This document shows positions 24,869-34,800 of a stretch of DNA of 64,000 bases, one piece after another. The stretch is from positions 330,463-394,462 of the forward strand of contig NZ_FMZS01000009.1 of assembly GCF_900101265.1 (NCBI RefSeq), in the 5' to 3' direction. A program made the position numbers and the translations under genes. The stretch comes from Massilia sp. PDC64 (GTDB lineage Bacteria; Pseudomonadota; Gammaproteobacteria; Burkholderiales; Burkholderiaceae_D). Each line of letters opens with the position of its first letter. The first letter of the stretch is position 1. The notes under the pieces are model-generated. The model made no database searches, was not told the DNA's origin, and worked only from the letters and a program-made list of their open reading frames with translations.

Positions 24869-27800
24869 ATGTTTGAGCGCATCATCCGTTTTGCCATCGG
24901 CCACCGATGGATCGTCATGCTCGCCGTTTTCGCGATGGCGGCCATCGGCGTCTACAACTACCAGCGCCTGCCGATCGACGCTGTCCCGGACATCACCAAC
25001 GTCCAGGTCCAGGTCAACACGTCGGCCGAGGGTTACTCGCCGCTCGAGGTGGAACAGCGCGTGACCTATCCGATCGAGACCGTCATGGCCGGCCTGCCAG
25101 GCCTGGAGCAGACCCGTTCGCTGTCGCGCTACGGCCTGTCGCAGGTGACCGTCATCTTCAAGGATGGTACCGACATCTACTTTGCCCGCCAGCTCGTCAA
25201 CCAGCGCATCCAGGAAGCCCGAGAAAACCTGCCCGTGGGTGTAACCCCGACTATGGGGCCGATCTCGACTGGCCTGGGTGAAATCTACCTGTGGACCGTC
25301 GAGAGCGAACCGGGCGCGAAGAAGGCGGACGGTACGCCATACACACCGGCCGACTTGCGCGAGGTCCAGGACTGGGTCATCAAGCCGCAGTTGCGGCTGG
25401 TAGCAGGCGTCACCGAGATCAACTCCATTGGCGGCTTCGCGAAGGAATATCACGTTACGCCCGATCCCGCCAAGCTCAGTTCCTACGGCCTGACCCTGGG
25501 CACGGTGGTCGAAGCCATCGAACGCAACAACGGCAACGTCGGCGCCGGCTATGTCGAACGCCGCGGTGAACAATTCCTGATCCGGGCGCCGGGCCAGGTC
25601 CGGTCGCTGGACGACATCCGCAACACCATCGTCAGCAACGTGCGCGGCGTGCCGATCCGCGTGCGCGATGTCGCGGCGGTCGGCCTCGGCAAAGAACTGC
25701 GTACTGGCGCGGCGACGGAGAACGGCAAGGAAGTCGTGCTCGGCACAGTGTTCATGTTGATCGGCGCAAACAGCCGCACGGTGGCGCAGGCCGTATCCGA
25801 CAAGATGGTAGAGATTAACAAGACCTTGCCGGCGGGCGTGAAGGCCGTACCGGTGTACGACCGAACGGTCCTGGTCGACAAGGCGATCGCCACGGTAAAG
25901 AAGAATCTGCTGGAGGGCGCGGCGCTTGTCATCGTCATCCTGTTCCTTTTCCTCGGTAATATCCGGGCCGCCATCATCACGGCGCTGGTCATTCCCCTGT
26001 CGATGCTGTTCACGTTCTCGGGCATGGTGTCGTACAAAATCAGTGCCAACCTGATGAGCCTTGGCGCACTGGACTTCGGCATCATCATCGACGGCGCGGT
26101 CGTGATCGTGGAGAACTGCGTGCGCCGCCTGGCGCATGCGCAGGAACACCACCGCCGCGAGCTGACCTTGCAGGAGCGCTTCCATGAAGTGTTCGAAGCC
26201 GCCCGCGAGGCACGCCGCCCGCTGCTGTTCGGCCAGCTGATCATCATGGTCGTGTACCTGCCGATCTTCGCGCTGGCCGGCGTGGAAGGGAAGATGTTCC
26301 ACCCGATGGCCTTCGCCGTGGTATTGGCACTGATCGGCGCGATGATCCTGTCGATGACCTTCGTGCCGGCCGCTGTCGCGCTGTTCATTGGCAAGCGCGT
26401 CGCCGAGAAGGAGAACAGGTTGATGACGCTCGCGAAGCGCGCGTATGAGCCGATGCTGGCCAGGGTGCTCGGCAATGCGCCGGTGGTGATGGCGGCAAGC
26501 ATCGTCCTCGTTGTCCTGTCCGGACTGCTGGCCTCGCGCCTCGGCAGCGAATTCATCCCGAGCCTGAACGAAGGCGACGTCGCGATCCAGGCACTGCGCA
26601 TCCCGGCCACGAGCCTGTCCGAATCGCTGGAGATGCAGAAGAAAATCGAAAGCGGCCTGAAGGCGAAGTTCCCGGAAATCGACCGCGTATTCGCCCGCAC
26701 GGGCACGGCCGAGGTGGCGTCGGACCCGATGCCGCAGAATATTTCTGACGGCTACATCATGCTCAAGCCCGAAGCCTCATGGCCCAAGCCGAAGAAGAGC
26801 CACGCGGAACTGGTCGCAGCGATCCAGAAGGAAGCGGAGAAATACCCCGGCAACGCCTACGAGTTTTCGCAGCCGATCCAGCTGCGCTTCAATGAGCTGA
26901 TTTCGGGTGTACGCAGCGATGTGGCCGTCAAGGTCTATGGCGACGACATGGACGTGCTCGCGAAGACTGGCCAGGAGATCGCCGCAGTTCTGGAGAAGGT
27001 CCCCGGCGCTTCCGAGGTCAAGGTCGAGCAGACGGGCGGCCTGCCGATGCTGTCGGTGAACATCGACCGCGAGAAGACCGCCCGCTACGGTCTCAATATC
27101 GCGGACGTGCAGGCCGCGCTCGCCACGGCGACCGGCGGACGCGAAGCTGGCACCATGTTCGAGGGCGACCGCCGGTTCCCGATTGTCGTGCGCCTCCCGG
27201 AAGAGCTCCGCAGCGACGTCGATGCGCTGCGGCGCCTGCCGATCCCGCTGCCCGCAGGCGAGAATAACAGAGCATCGTACGTCCCACTTGGCGAAGTGGC
27301 CGAGCTGTCCTTTGCTCCTGGCCCGAACCAGGTCAGCCGCGAGAACGGCAAGCGCCGTATCGTCGTCAGCGCCAACGTGCGCGGCCGCGATGTCGGCAGC
27401 TTTGTGCCCGAGGCGGAAGCGGCGATCGCGCGGTCCGTCAAGATCCCGGCCAGCTATTGGACCAGCTGGGGCGGCACTTTCGAACAGCTGCAATCGGCGA
27501 CGCAGCGCCTGAAGGCGGTGGTCCCGCTGGCATTGTTCCTCGTGCTGACCCTGCTGTTCGTCATGTTCGGCAACCTCAAGGACGGGCTGCTGGTGTTCAC
27601 CGGCATTCCGTTCGCGCTGACCGGCGGCATCGTCGCGCTGTCGCTGCGCGGCATTCCCTTGTCGATCACGGCCGCGGTCGGGTTCATCGCCTTGTCCGGG
27701 GTCGCCGTGCTGAACGGCCTGGTGATGATTTCATACATTCGCTCCCTGAGGGAGAACGGCATGCCGTTGGATGAAGCCATCGTTCAGGGCGCCTTAACCC

Positions 27801-28033
27801 GTTTGCGCCCGGTCCTGATGACGGCGCTGGTGGCCTCGCTCGGCTTCGTGCCGATGGCGCTGGCCACGGGCACCGGCGCGGAGGTGCAGCGGCCGCTCGC
27901 GACTGTCGTCATCGGCGGCATCCTGTCTTCGACGGCGTTGACCTTGCTGGTGTTACCGTTGCTGTATCGCTTGGTGCACCGTAAGGATGCCGAAGAGGTG
28001 GACGTAGGTGTCCCCGCTGTGACGGCGCATTGA
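24869..28033 (+). CDS. czcA: Co/Zn/Cd efflux RND permease CzcA
   Basis: A 1054-residue RND pump. ATG 24869 has GAAGGGGG upstream, so the earlier TTG at 24854 is rejected. The helix-4 motif DFGIIIDGAVVIVENCVRRL (from about residue 402) is the divalent-cation HME1 signature. The N-terminus RLPIDAVPDITNVQVQVNTS and the C-terminal VGFIALSGVAVLNGLVMISY are typical. It is the proton-driven motor of CzcCBA and exports Zn, Co and Cd; which one dominates cannot be read from sequence. Confidence 0.95.
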   Translation: MFERIIRFAIGHRWIVMLAVFAMAAIGVYNYQRLPIDAVPDITNVQVQVNTSAEGYSPLEVEQRVTYPIETVMAGLPGLEQTRSLSRYGLSQVTVIFKDGTDIYFARQLVNQRIQEARENLPVGVTPTMGPISTGLGEIYLWTVESEPGAKKADGTPYTPADLREVQDWVIKPQLRLVAGVTEINSIGGFAKEYHVTPDPAKLSSYGLTLGTVVEAIERNNGNVGAGYVERRGEQFLIRAPGQVRSLDDIRNTIVSNVRGVPIRVRDVAAVGLGKELRTGAATENGKEVVLGTVFMLIGANSRTVAQAVSDKMVEINKTLPAGVKAVPVYDRTVLVDKAIATVKKNLLEGAALVIVILFLFLGNIRAAIITALVIPLSMLFTFSGMVSYKISANLMSLGALDFGIIIDGAVVIVENCVRRLAHAQEHHRRELTLQERFHEVFEAAREARRPLLFGQLIIMVVYLPIFALAGVEGKMFHPMAFAVVLALIGAMILSMTFVPAAVALFIGKRVAEKENRLMTLAKRAYEPMLARVLGNAPVVMAASIVLVVLSGLLASRLGSEFIPSLNEGDVAIQALRIPATSLSESLEMQKKIESGLKAKFPEIDRVFARTGTAEVASDPMPQNISDGYIMLKPEASWPKPKKSHAELVAAIQKEAEKYPGNAYEFSQPIQLRFNELISGVRSDVAVKVYGDDMDVLAKTGQEIAAVLEKVPGASEVKVEQTGGLPMLSVNIDREKTARYGLNIADVQAALATATGGREAGTMFEGDRRFPIVVRLPEELRSDVDALRRLPIPLPAGENNRASYVPLGEVAELSFAPGPNQVSRENGKRRIVVSANVRGRDVGSFVPEAEAAIARSVKIPASYWTSWGGTFEQLQSATQRLKAVVPLALFLVLTLLFVMFGNLKDGLLVFTGIPFALTGGIVALSLRGIPLSITAAVGFIALSGVAVLNGLVMISYIRSLRENGMPLDEAIVQGALTRLRPVLMTALVASLGFVPMALATGTGAEVQRPLATVVIGGILSSTALTLLVLPLLYRLVHRKDAEEVDVGVPAVTAH

Positions 28034-28050
28034 ATTTATAGGACCGATGA

Positions 28051-28299
28051 ATGGAAACCGCTGGGAGTAATTTGCCTTCGGAGGTGCTATGGACTATTTT
28101 GGCGACTTCCGTGGCCAGTCTTGTGCTGTTGTTCGTCGGTCTTTATTTTTCCAGGAAGGCTAACCGCCGGCCGCAAAGAAAGAGGAAGGACAAAGCGCCG
28201 GCCGGCAAGCCTGCCGGTCGTGCGAAGGCCAAGCCGAAGGCACGGCCTCCCGGCGCCAATAAGCAGCAGCTACAGAATTCGGAAAAAATAGTACGCTAA
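28051..28299 (+). CDS. Small single-pass membrane protein of unknown function
   Basis: An 82-residue protein 17 bases after czcA, with GGA upstream of its ATG. It has one hydrophobic helix (VLWTILATSVASLVLLFVGL) followed by a very basic Lys/Arg/Pro tail (RKANRRPQRKRKDKAPAGK), so the tail should be cytoplasmic and could touch nucleic acid or membrane lipids. It is probably the last gene of the czc transcript. No family recognised. Confidence 0.5.
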   Translation: METAGSNLPSEVLWTILATSVASLVLLFVGLYFSRKANRRPQRKRKDKAPAGKPAGRAKAKPKARPPGANKQQLQNSEKIVR

Positions 28300-28587
28300 G
28301 CCATGAAGGGTACCTACGGACCGTCGTCGGCGCCCAATAGCTGTCCAGCGATTGGATTCAGAATGCCAAAATCGAGTTTAGGCCGATGATCAGAAGGGTG
28401 GCGGGCCCGAAAGCATCTATTTGCCGTTAACGATCAGCGGCGGAAGCCGATGCGGACCGCGCCTACCTACGGGACGAAAGAGCATTTCTACCCACAATCC
28501 GTGGCCTTTGCTTCATCGGCCCGCTACCGTGAACGAAATAACCGCATAGGCAATCAAACTAATACTGACATTGTTCGGGGGGATATC

Positions 28588-29091
28588 ATGGTACCGTCCA
28601 ACACAAGCAAATTTGTCGTGATTGCTGTCCTGTCGCTGGCTCAACCCTGCAGTGGACAGCTAGGGATGATGGGGCAATGGCCGGGCTATCGGTGCTGCGG
28701 GCCGATGATGGGCCAAGGGCAAGCGATGCAAGGATCGATGTACCGTCACCATCTGTACATGATGTACGGCATCGATCCACGTTACCAGGGCAAGGTAAAT
28801 CCTCTACCTTCGACCCGAGAAAAGCTGGAGGCCGGCAAGAATCTGTACATCAAGAACTGCGCATCCTGTCACGGCCCCGCTGGGCTGGGTGATGGCGAGG
28901 CTGGCAGAAACCTTTCGCCACGTCCCGCGAACATCGCCGCAATGAGCAAGAGGCCGATGGCTTCTGATGCCTACCTATATTGGACGATTGCCGAAGGCGG
29001 ACAGCCGATCGGATCGGCGATGCCAACGTTTAAACAATCGCTGTCGGAAAGCGAAATCTGGGAAATCATCGGGTATCTACGTACCCTTTGA
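28588..29091 (+). CDS. Monohaem c-type cytochrome
   Basis: A 167-residue exported protein. ATG 28588 follows GGGGGA. After a signal peptide (VVIAVLSLAQPCSG) comes a Met/His/Cys-rich segment (YRCCGPMMGQGQAMQGSMYR), then a cytochrome c domain with haem site Cys91-x2-Cys94-His95 (NCASCHGPAG) and a likely axial Met in GSAMPTFKQ. Such small cytochromes are common in copper islands and may oxidise or shuttle electrons near periplasmic Cu. It is isolated between the two czc clusters, 287 bases or more from its neighbours on each side. Confidence 0.85.
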   Translation: MVPSNTSKFVVIAVLSLAQPCSGQLGMMGQWPGYRCCGPMMGQGQAMQGSMYRHHLYMMYGIDPRYQGKVNPLPSTREKLEAGKNLYIKNCASCHGPAGLGDGEAGRNLSPRPANIAAMSKRPMASDAYLYWTIAEGGQPIGSAMPTFKQSLSESEIWEIIGYLRTL

Positions 29092-29294
29092 GGTCGGGGT
29101 GGTGACAATAGCAGTTCGACGTCCGTTCAAGTCCACGGTCGCGCATCGATGGGTATGCACAGAGTCCCCGCCACTTTCGGTTTCAGAATTGATTTAGAGG
29201 TCGCAATCCGTCGCAGGCTGATTCATAAAGGCTGAATCGAGGCTGGCGAACTGGCCCGTCGCCATTAAATAGCAAGCCATCAACAAATCCGCGC

Positions 29295-29325
29295 TTGACC
29301 TTCCAGCTACTTCAACGTTTATAAA
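29295..29325 (+). promoter_or_regulatory. MerR-type promoter (19-bp spacer) of the second czcCBA-type cluster
   Basis: TTGACC (29295-29300) and TATAAA (29320-29325) are separated by exactly 19 bases, as in MerR-family promoters. The left half of the spacer (TTCC) matches the CueR operators in this window, but the right half does not complete that dyad, so another MerR-type regulator may act here. The gene start at 29356 is 30 bases downstream. Confidence 0.6.
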
Positions 29326-29355
29326 GCGGAGATACATATATGCAAAAGGTTTTGC

Positions 29356-30630
29356 ATGGCCCTCCGCTATTCACACCTAACCCGCTTCGTCACCATCGCC
29401 ATCCTGGCTGTTTCGGTCGCACCGATGCGGCCGCTATACGCGCAAGTCGCATCGGCACCTGCCGCCGCGCTCACCCTGGGCGATGCGATCGAGCGCGCCT
29501 GTGCGGTCGCGCCCGGCATTCGAGGGGCTGAAGCGTCGGTTGCCGCAGCCAATGCGACGGTAGAGTCATCCGGATTGCTGCCGAACCCTACCGTATCGGT
29601 GGAAGCCGAAAACGTTCTCGGCACAGGGCGTTACGCCCGCTTCGGGGCGAGCGAAATGACCTACTCGGTCTCGATGCCCCTGGAGCTGGGCGGCAAGCGC
29701 GCCGCCCGAACCCGCGTCGCCCAGGCCGACCAAGCCAACGCGCTGGTCGGTGTCTCCATCGCCAGGGCGGATCTGACCTTGCGCGTCACCCAGGCGTTCA
29801 TCACGGTCGTCGCCAGCGAGCGCCGCGCCAGGGCGGCGGCCGAGCGACGTGAACTCGCTGGCCAGGCTGAGCGGGTCGCTCGCCTGCGCGTGGGCGCCGG
29901 CAAGGTCTCGCCCATTGACGAACAGAGAGCAACGGCACAGCGCATTGGGGCAACAGTGGCCGCAGAGCGCGCCGAACGCGCGGCGAAGGTGGCACAGGCA
30001 AACCTGGCGAGGCTGATCGGCGCCACGCCACCGCTGGCCGCCGTAGCGCCATGGTTCGACGACACCGGCGCCGCGGGCGAGGCTAACGGGGCCGGTACAT
30101 CCCTGTCATTGGCCGCAGCCGATGCCCATGTGGCTGCGGCCAGCGCGCGCGTGGACGCTGCGCGGCGCGCACGCATCCCCGACCTGACCGTCAGCGCCGG
30201 CGCGCGCCGCTTGAACGAGACGAATGACCACGCAGCGGTGCTCGCGCTGTCCATTCCGCTTCCGATATTCAATCGTGGCAATGCCGACGTGGCTCGCGCG
30301 CGGGCCGAGCTGGACAAGGCCGAGGCCGATCGTAGCGCCGTCGAATTGGAACTGGCCGAAACCCTCGCGTCCGCCCAAGCGGAAGTCGACAACGCCAGGG
30401 CTAGCGCGGTCGCTGCCAATGGACCCGAGCTGGCCGCGGCCCGGGAGGCGGCGCGCATCGCCCGCATCGGCTACGCTGAGGGCAAGTTTTCACAGCTCGA
30501 CCTGATCGAGGCCGAGCGCTCGCTGTCGCAAACCCAGGAGGCCGCTATCGATGCGCTGGCCGCCTTCCATGGTGCGCGCGCCCAACTGGCTCGGCTGCTC
30601 GGCCGCCTCGACCCCATCTACAAGGACTGA
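29356..30630 (+). CDS. CzcC-type outer-membrane efflux protein (second cluster)
   Basis: A 424-residue TolC-family protein with signal peptide (RFVTIAILAVSVAPMRPLYA) and CzcC-like motifs (LTLGDAIERACAVAPGIR, MPLELGGKRAARTRVAQAD, LSIPLPIFNRGNADVARAR). ATG 29356 has AAGG upstream; an out-of-frame ATG at 29340 has an even better ribosome site and would read a 63-codon frame overlapping the start. It is followed four bases later by the adaptor gene. It is the outer duct of a second divalent-cation pump. Confidence 0.9.
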   Translation: MALRYSHLTRFVTIAILAVSVAPMRPLYAQVASAPAAALTLGDAIERACAVAPGIRGAEASVAAANATVESSGLLPNPTVSVEAENVLGTGRYARFGASEMTYSVSMPLELGGKRAARTRVAQADQANALVGVSIARADLTLRVTQAFITVVASERRARAAAERRELAGQAERVARLRVGAGKVSPIDEQRATAQRIGATVAAERAERAAKVAQANLARLIGATPPLAAVAPWFDDTGAAGEANGAGTSLSLAAADAHVAAASARVDAARRARIPDLTVSAGARRLNETNDHAAVLALSIPLPIFNRGNADVARARAELDKAEADRSAVELELAETLASAQAEVDNARASAVAANGPELAAAREAARIARIGYAEGKFSQLDLIEAERSLSQTQEAAIDALAAFHGARAQLARLLGRLDPIYKD

Positions 30631-30633
30631 CTG

Positions 30634-31827
30634 ATGCCCAAGTTTTATCGTCCCCTGGTCTGCGCCAGCCTTTTATTGTTAGCCGCATGCACGAAGGGGC
30701 CCGAGGCCAGCCATCCGGCGCCGAGCGAACAGCACAAGGAAGAAAAAGGCGAGGCGGCTGAACAGCACAAGGACGAACAAGGCGAAGCCGCCGAAAAAGG
30801 CAAGGCTGACGCCGTTCGCATGTCCAATGCACAGGTCACCGCGTCCAGCATCGAAGTCGCGCCCGTGCGCCGGATCTTCGCGGACTCCATCGAAGCGCCG
30901 GCGACGATCGAGGCTAGCCCTTCCCGCTCCGAGGTGGTCGCCGTGTCCGTCGGTGGACGGCTTACAGCGCTCGAACGCAACCTTGGAGAGCCGGTTCAAA
31001 AAGGCGACGTCCTCGCCGTTGTCGAAAGCGGCGAAGCGGCCCAGCTGAAAGCGGATGTGGAAGCCGCGCGACGCGACCTCGACCTCGCGCGCACGACCCT
31101 GCAGCGCGAGGAGCGGCTGTACAAGGAGAAGGTCTCGGCCGAGCAGGATTACATTGCTGCCAAGGTTGCCGCCGCCGACGCGCAGACCCGCCTGCGTCTC
31201 GCGGAGCAGCGCCTGGCCGCAGCGGGCGGAAGCGGTGGCGGTCCCTTGAACCGCTTGTTCGTGCGCTCCCCCATCAAGGGCTACGTGATCGCGCGCCAGG
31301 CGGTGCTGGGCAATGTAGTCGCTCCCAACGCCGAACTGTTCCGCGTCGCTGACCTGTCCGAGGTGTCGGTCGAGCTGGCCCTGTCCCCGGAGGACGCGAG
31401 CCGTGTCCAGGTCGGGGCGGCCGTCGACGTTTCCACGCCAACCCGCAATGGCACCGGCCGCGTCGCCTTCATCTCTCCGGTGATCGATCCGACCACTCGC
31501 CAGGTACAGGCTCTGGCGACCTTACCGAATCCGCAAGGCGTCTGGCGCGTCGGCGACACGGTGCGCGCGTCGGTCCTGCTGAAGCATCCGAAGGGGCAGG
31601 CCGCGCTCGCCGTCCCTCAGAGCGCGATCCAGACGGTAGAGGACAAGCCTTCCGTGTTCGTTCGCACCAATCAAGGCTTTGACGTCAAACCGGTCGTGCT
31701 CGGTCCGACCAATGGCAATTACGTCACGGTCGCGTCGGGCCTGTCGGGCGAAGAGCGCGTGGCAGTTAACAACAGCTACGTCCTGAAAGCGGAGCTGGGC
31801 AAAGGTAAGGGTGGCGACAATGATTGA
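30634..31827 (+). CDS. CzcB-type efflux adaptor, lipoprotein form (second cluster)
   Basis: A 397-residue membrane-fusion protein with a lipobox (LLLLAAC, Cys near residue 19), so it is lipid-anchored rather than helix-anchored like CzcB at 23652. Next comes a charged repeat (EQHKEEKGEAAEQHKDEQGE, then AAEKGKA) and the adaptor core (VVAVSVGGRLTALERNLGEP, LFVRSPIKGYVIARQAVLG, RVADLSEVSVELAL). It bridges the permease and the outer-membrane duct. The three genes of this cluster are close together and co-directional. Confidence 0.9.
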   Translation: MPKFYRPLVCASLLLLAACTKGPEASHPAPSEQHKEEKGEAAEQHKDEQGEAAEKGKADAVRMSNAQVTASSIEVAPVRRIFADSIEAPATIEASPSRSEVVAVSVGGRLTALERNLGEPVQKGDVLAVVESGEAAQLKADVEAARRDLDLARTTLQREERLYKEKVSAEQDYIAAKVAAADAQTRLRLAEQRLAAAGGSGGGPLNRLFVRSPIKGYVIARQAVLGNVVAPNAELFRVADLSEVSVELALSPEDASRVQVGAAVDVSTPTRNGTGRVAFISPVIDPTTRQVQALATLPNPQGVWRVGDTVRASVLLKHPKGQAALAVPQSAIQTVEDKPSVFVRTNQGFDVKPVVLGPTNGNYVTVASGLSGEERVAVNNSYVLKAELGKGKGGDND

Positions 31828-31863
31828 CCCGACCCTGCCATGTTCCCGGGGAGCGGACCCGAC

Positions 31864-34800
31864 ATGATCGCCCGCATCGTTACCTTCGCCGTGGCCCGGC
31901 GCTGGCTGGTGCTGTTCGCGACCGTGCTGGCCGCCCTCGGCGGCGCCGTGGCGCTGGCGCGCCTGCCGATCGACGCAGTGCCCGACATTACCAACGTCCA
32001 GGTACAGATCAACACGCTTGCCCCAGCCCTGTCGCCTGCCGACGTCGAGCGGCAAGTGACCTTCCCGATCGAGACGGCCCTCGCGGGCATCCCCGGACTC
32101 GAAACCACGCGCTCACTGACCCGGCACGGTTTTGCCCAGGTCACGGCGGTGTTCTCGGACAGTACGGACATCTATTTCGCGCGGCAGCAGGTGGCGGAGC
32201 GCCTGCGCTCCGCCGAGCGCGACCTGCCGAAAGGTGTAGCGCCGGCAATGGGCCCCGTCGCCACCGGACTCGGCGACATCTACATGTGGACGGTCGAATT
32301 CGCGAATCAGCACGAACGCAGCGCGAAGACTGGCCTTCAGCCGGATGGCAGCTACCTGACGCCGGACGGCGCGCGCCTGCGCAGCGATATCGAAAAGGCC
32401 ACCTACCTGCGCACCATTCAGGACTGGATCGTCGCGCCCCAACTCAAGACGACGAAAGGCCTTGCCGGTATCGATGTCCTGGGCGGCTACGTGAAGCAAT
32501 ACGTGGTCATGCCCGATCCGCAACGGCTCGCCGCGGCGGGCTTGAACATGACCACCCTGGCCGAGGCGCTGGAGCGCAACAACACCAGCGCGGGCGCCGG
32601 CATCGTCGAGCGTAATGGCGAAGCCCTCACGGTGCGCGCCGACGCCAGGGTCACGACCGTCGACGAACTGGGCAAGCTGGTCGTCGCCACGCGCAACGGC
32701 ACCCCCATCCTGGTTTCGCAGGTCGCGCAGGTCGCGGTCGGTCACGCGGTGCGTTTCGGATCCGCGTCCGAGTCCGGCCATGAAGTCGTGCTTGGCACCG
32801 CCGTGATGCGCATCGGAGAAAACAGCCGGACGGTCGCCGCCGCGGTCGATGCAAGACTCAAGGTCATCACCCGGTCCCTGCCGCCCGACGTCGTCGTGAA
32901 GCCGGTCCTCGACCGGACCCGGCTCGTCGATGCGACCATCAGCACGGTCGCCAAGAACCTGATCGAGGGTGCGCTGCTGGTCATTGCGGTGCTGTTCGCG
33001 CTGCTCGGGAATATTCGCGCCGCCTTGATCGCAGCGGCCGTGATCCCGGTGACCATGCTGCTCACGTCGGCCGGCATGCTGCGTGCGGGCGTGACGGCAA
33101 ACCTCATGAGCCTTGGCGCCCTCGACTTCGGGCTGATCGTCGACGGCGCGGTGATCATCGTCGAAAACGCCCTGCGTCGCCTGGCGGAACGGCAGCATGG
33201 CGCCGGCCGCGTATTGACCAAGGCCGAGCGCCTCGATGTGGTCGCGGTGGCCGCGCGCGAAATGATCCGGCCCAGTGTCTACGGCCAGGCCATCATCATG
33301 CTGGTGTATGTGCCCTTGCTGACCTTCCAGGGCGTCGAAGGACGCATGTTCATGCCGATGGCCGTGACGGTGATCCTGGCGCTGGCGTTCGCGTTCGTGC
33401 TGTCGCTGACCTTCGTGCCCGCCGTGATTGCCCTTTGGCTGTCCAAATACGTTGAGGAACGGGAGAATAGATTCCTGGCCTCGGCAACGAAGCGCTATTC
33501 CACGTGGCTCGAGCGGGCCCTCGGCCGTCCGATGCTGACCGGCGGCATCGGCGTGGCGGCCGTCGGCCTGGCATTGCTGCTGTTCTCGACCCTGGGTCAG
33601 GAATTCCTGCCGACGCTCGACGAGAAGGATGTATTGCTGCAGGCCTGGCGCATTCCGGGCACGTCGGTGGACCAGAGCCAGTCGATGCAGTTCGGGATCG
33701 AAAAGGCGGTAGCGAAACTCCCGGAAGTCAAACTGGTCTTCTCGCGTACCGGCACCGCCGAGCTCGCGTCCGACCCGATGCCGCCGAACGGCACCGACAC
33801 CTTCATCATCCTGAAGGATCGCTCGCAGTGGCCGGAACCTAGCATGTCGAAGGCCGAGGTGGTCGAGAAGATCGAACACGCCGTGTCCGTCCTGCCCGGC
33901 CAGTCGTATGAGCTGACGCAGCCGATCCAGATGCGCTTCAACGAACTGTTGGCCGGTGTGCGGGGCGACATCGCAGTCAAGGTCTACGGCGACGACTTCG
34001 CGACGATGACCCAGACGGCCGAGCGGATCGCCGCCCAGTTGCGGGCAACGCCCGGCGCCGCGGATGTGCAGGTCGAGCAAGTGGAAGGGCTGCCCCTGCT
34101 GGACGCGCGGCTCGATCGCGACGCCATGGCCCGGGTGGGACTGACGGCCGAGGATGTGTACGGCACGCTGGCCGCGGCGCTCGCGGGACGCGACGCGGGT
34201 GTCGTGTATGAAGGCGATCGCCGCTTTGAAGTCGTCGTGCGGCTTCCCGACGCGGTCAAGCAGGATATCGACGGGCTGCGCCGATTGCCTGTTGCAACCC
34301 CGGCCGGCGGCTTCGTTCCTCTGGGATCGGTGGCCTCGCTGGTCGCGGCCAAAGGGCCCAACCAGATCAGCCGCGAGAACGGTAAGCGCCGCGTCGTCGT
34401 CCAGGCCAACGTGCGCGGCCGCGACATCGCTGGCGTGGTGCAGGATGCGCAGGCGCGCATCGCGTCGCAGGTGCGCCTGCCGGCCGGGGTCTGGCTGGAT
34501 TGGGGCGGCCAGTTCGAGAACCTGGAGCGCGCGAGAGCGCGCCTGGCAGTCGTCGTTCCACTCTGCTTTGTCCTGATCCTGTTCCTGCTGTACTCGGCGG
34601 TTCGATCCTGGCGCAAGACGGCGATCATTTTCACCGGCGTGCCGCTGGCCCTGGTCGGCGGGGTGGCCGCGTTGTGGCTGCGCGGGCTGCCGTTCTCGAT
34701 CACGGCCGCGGTGGGCTTCATCGCCCTGTCGGGTGTGGCGGTACTCAACGGCCTTGTCATGATGAGCGCGATCGACGACCTGGCGCTGCGCATGCCGTGG

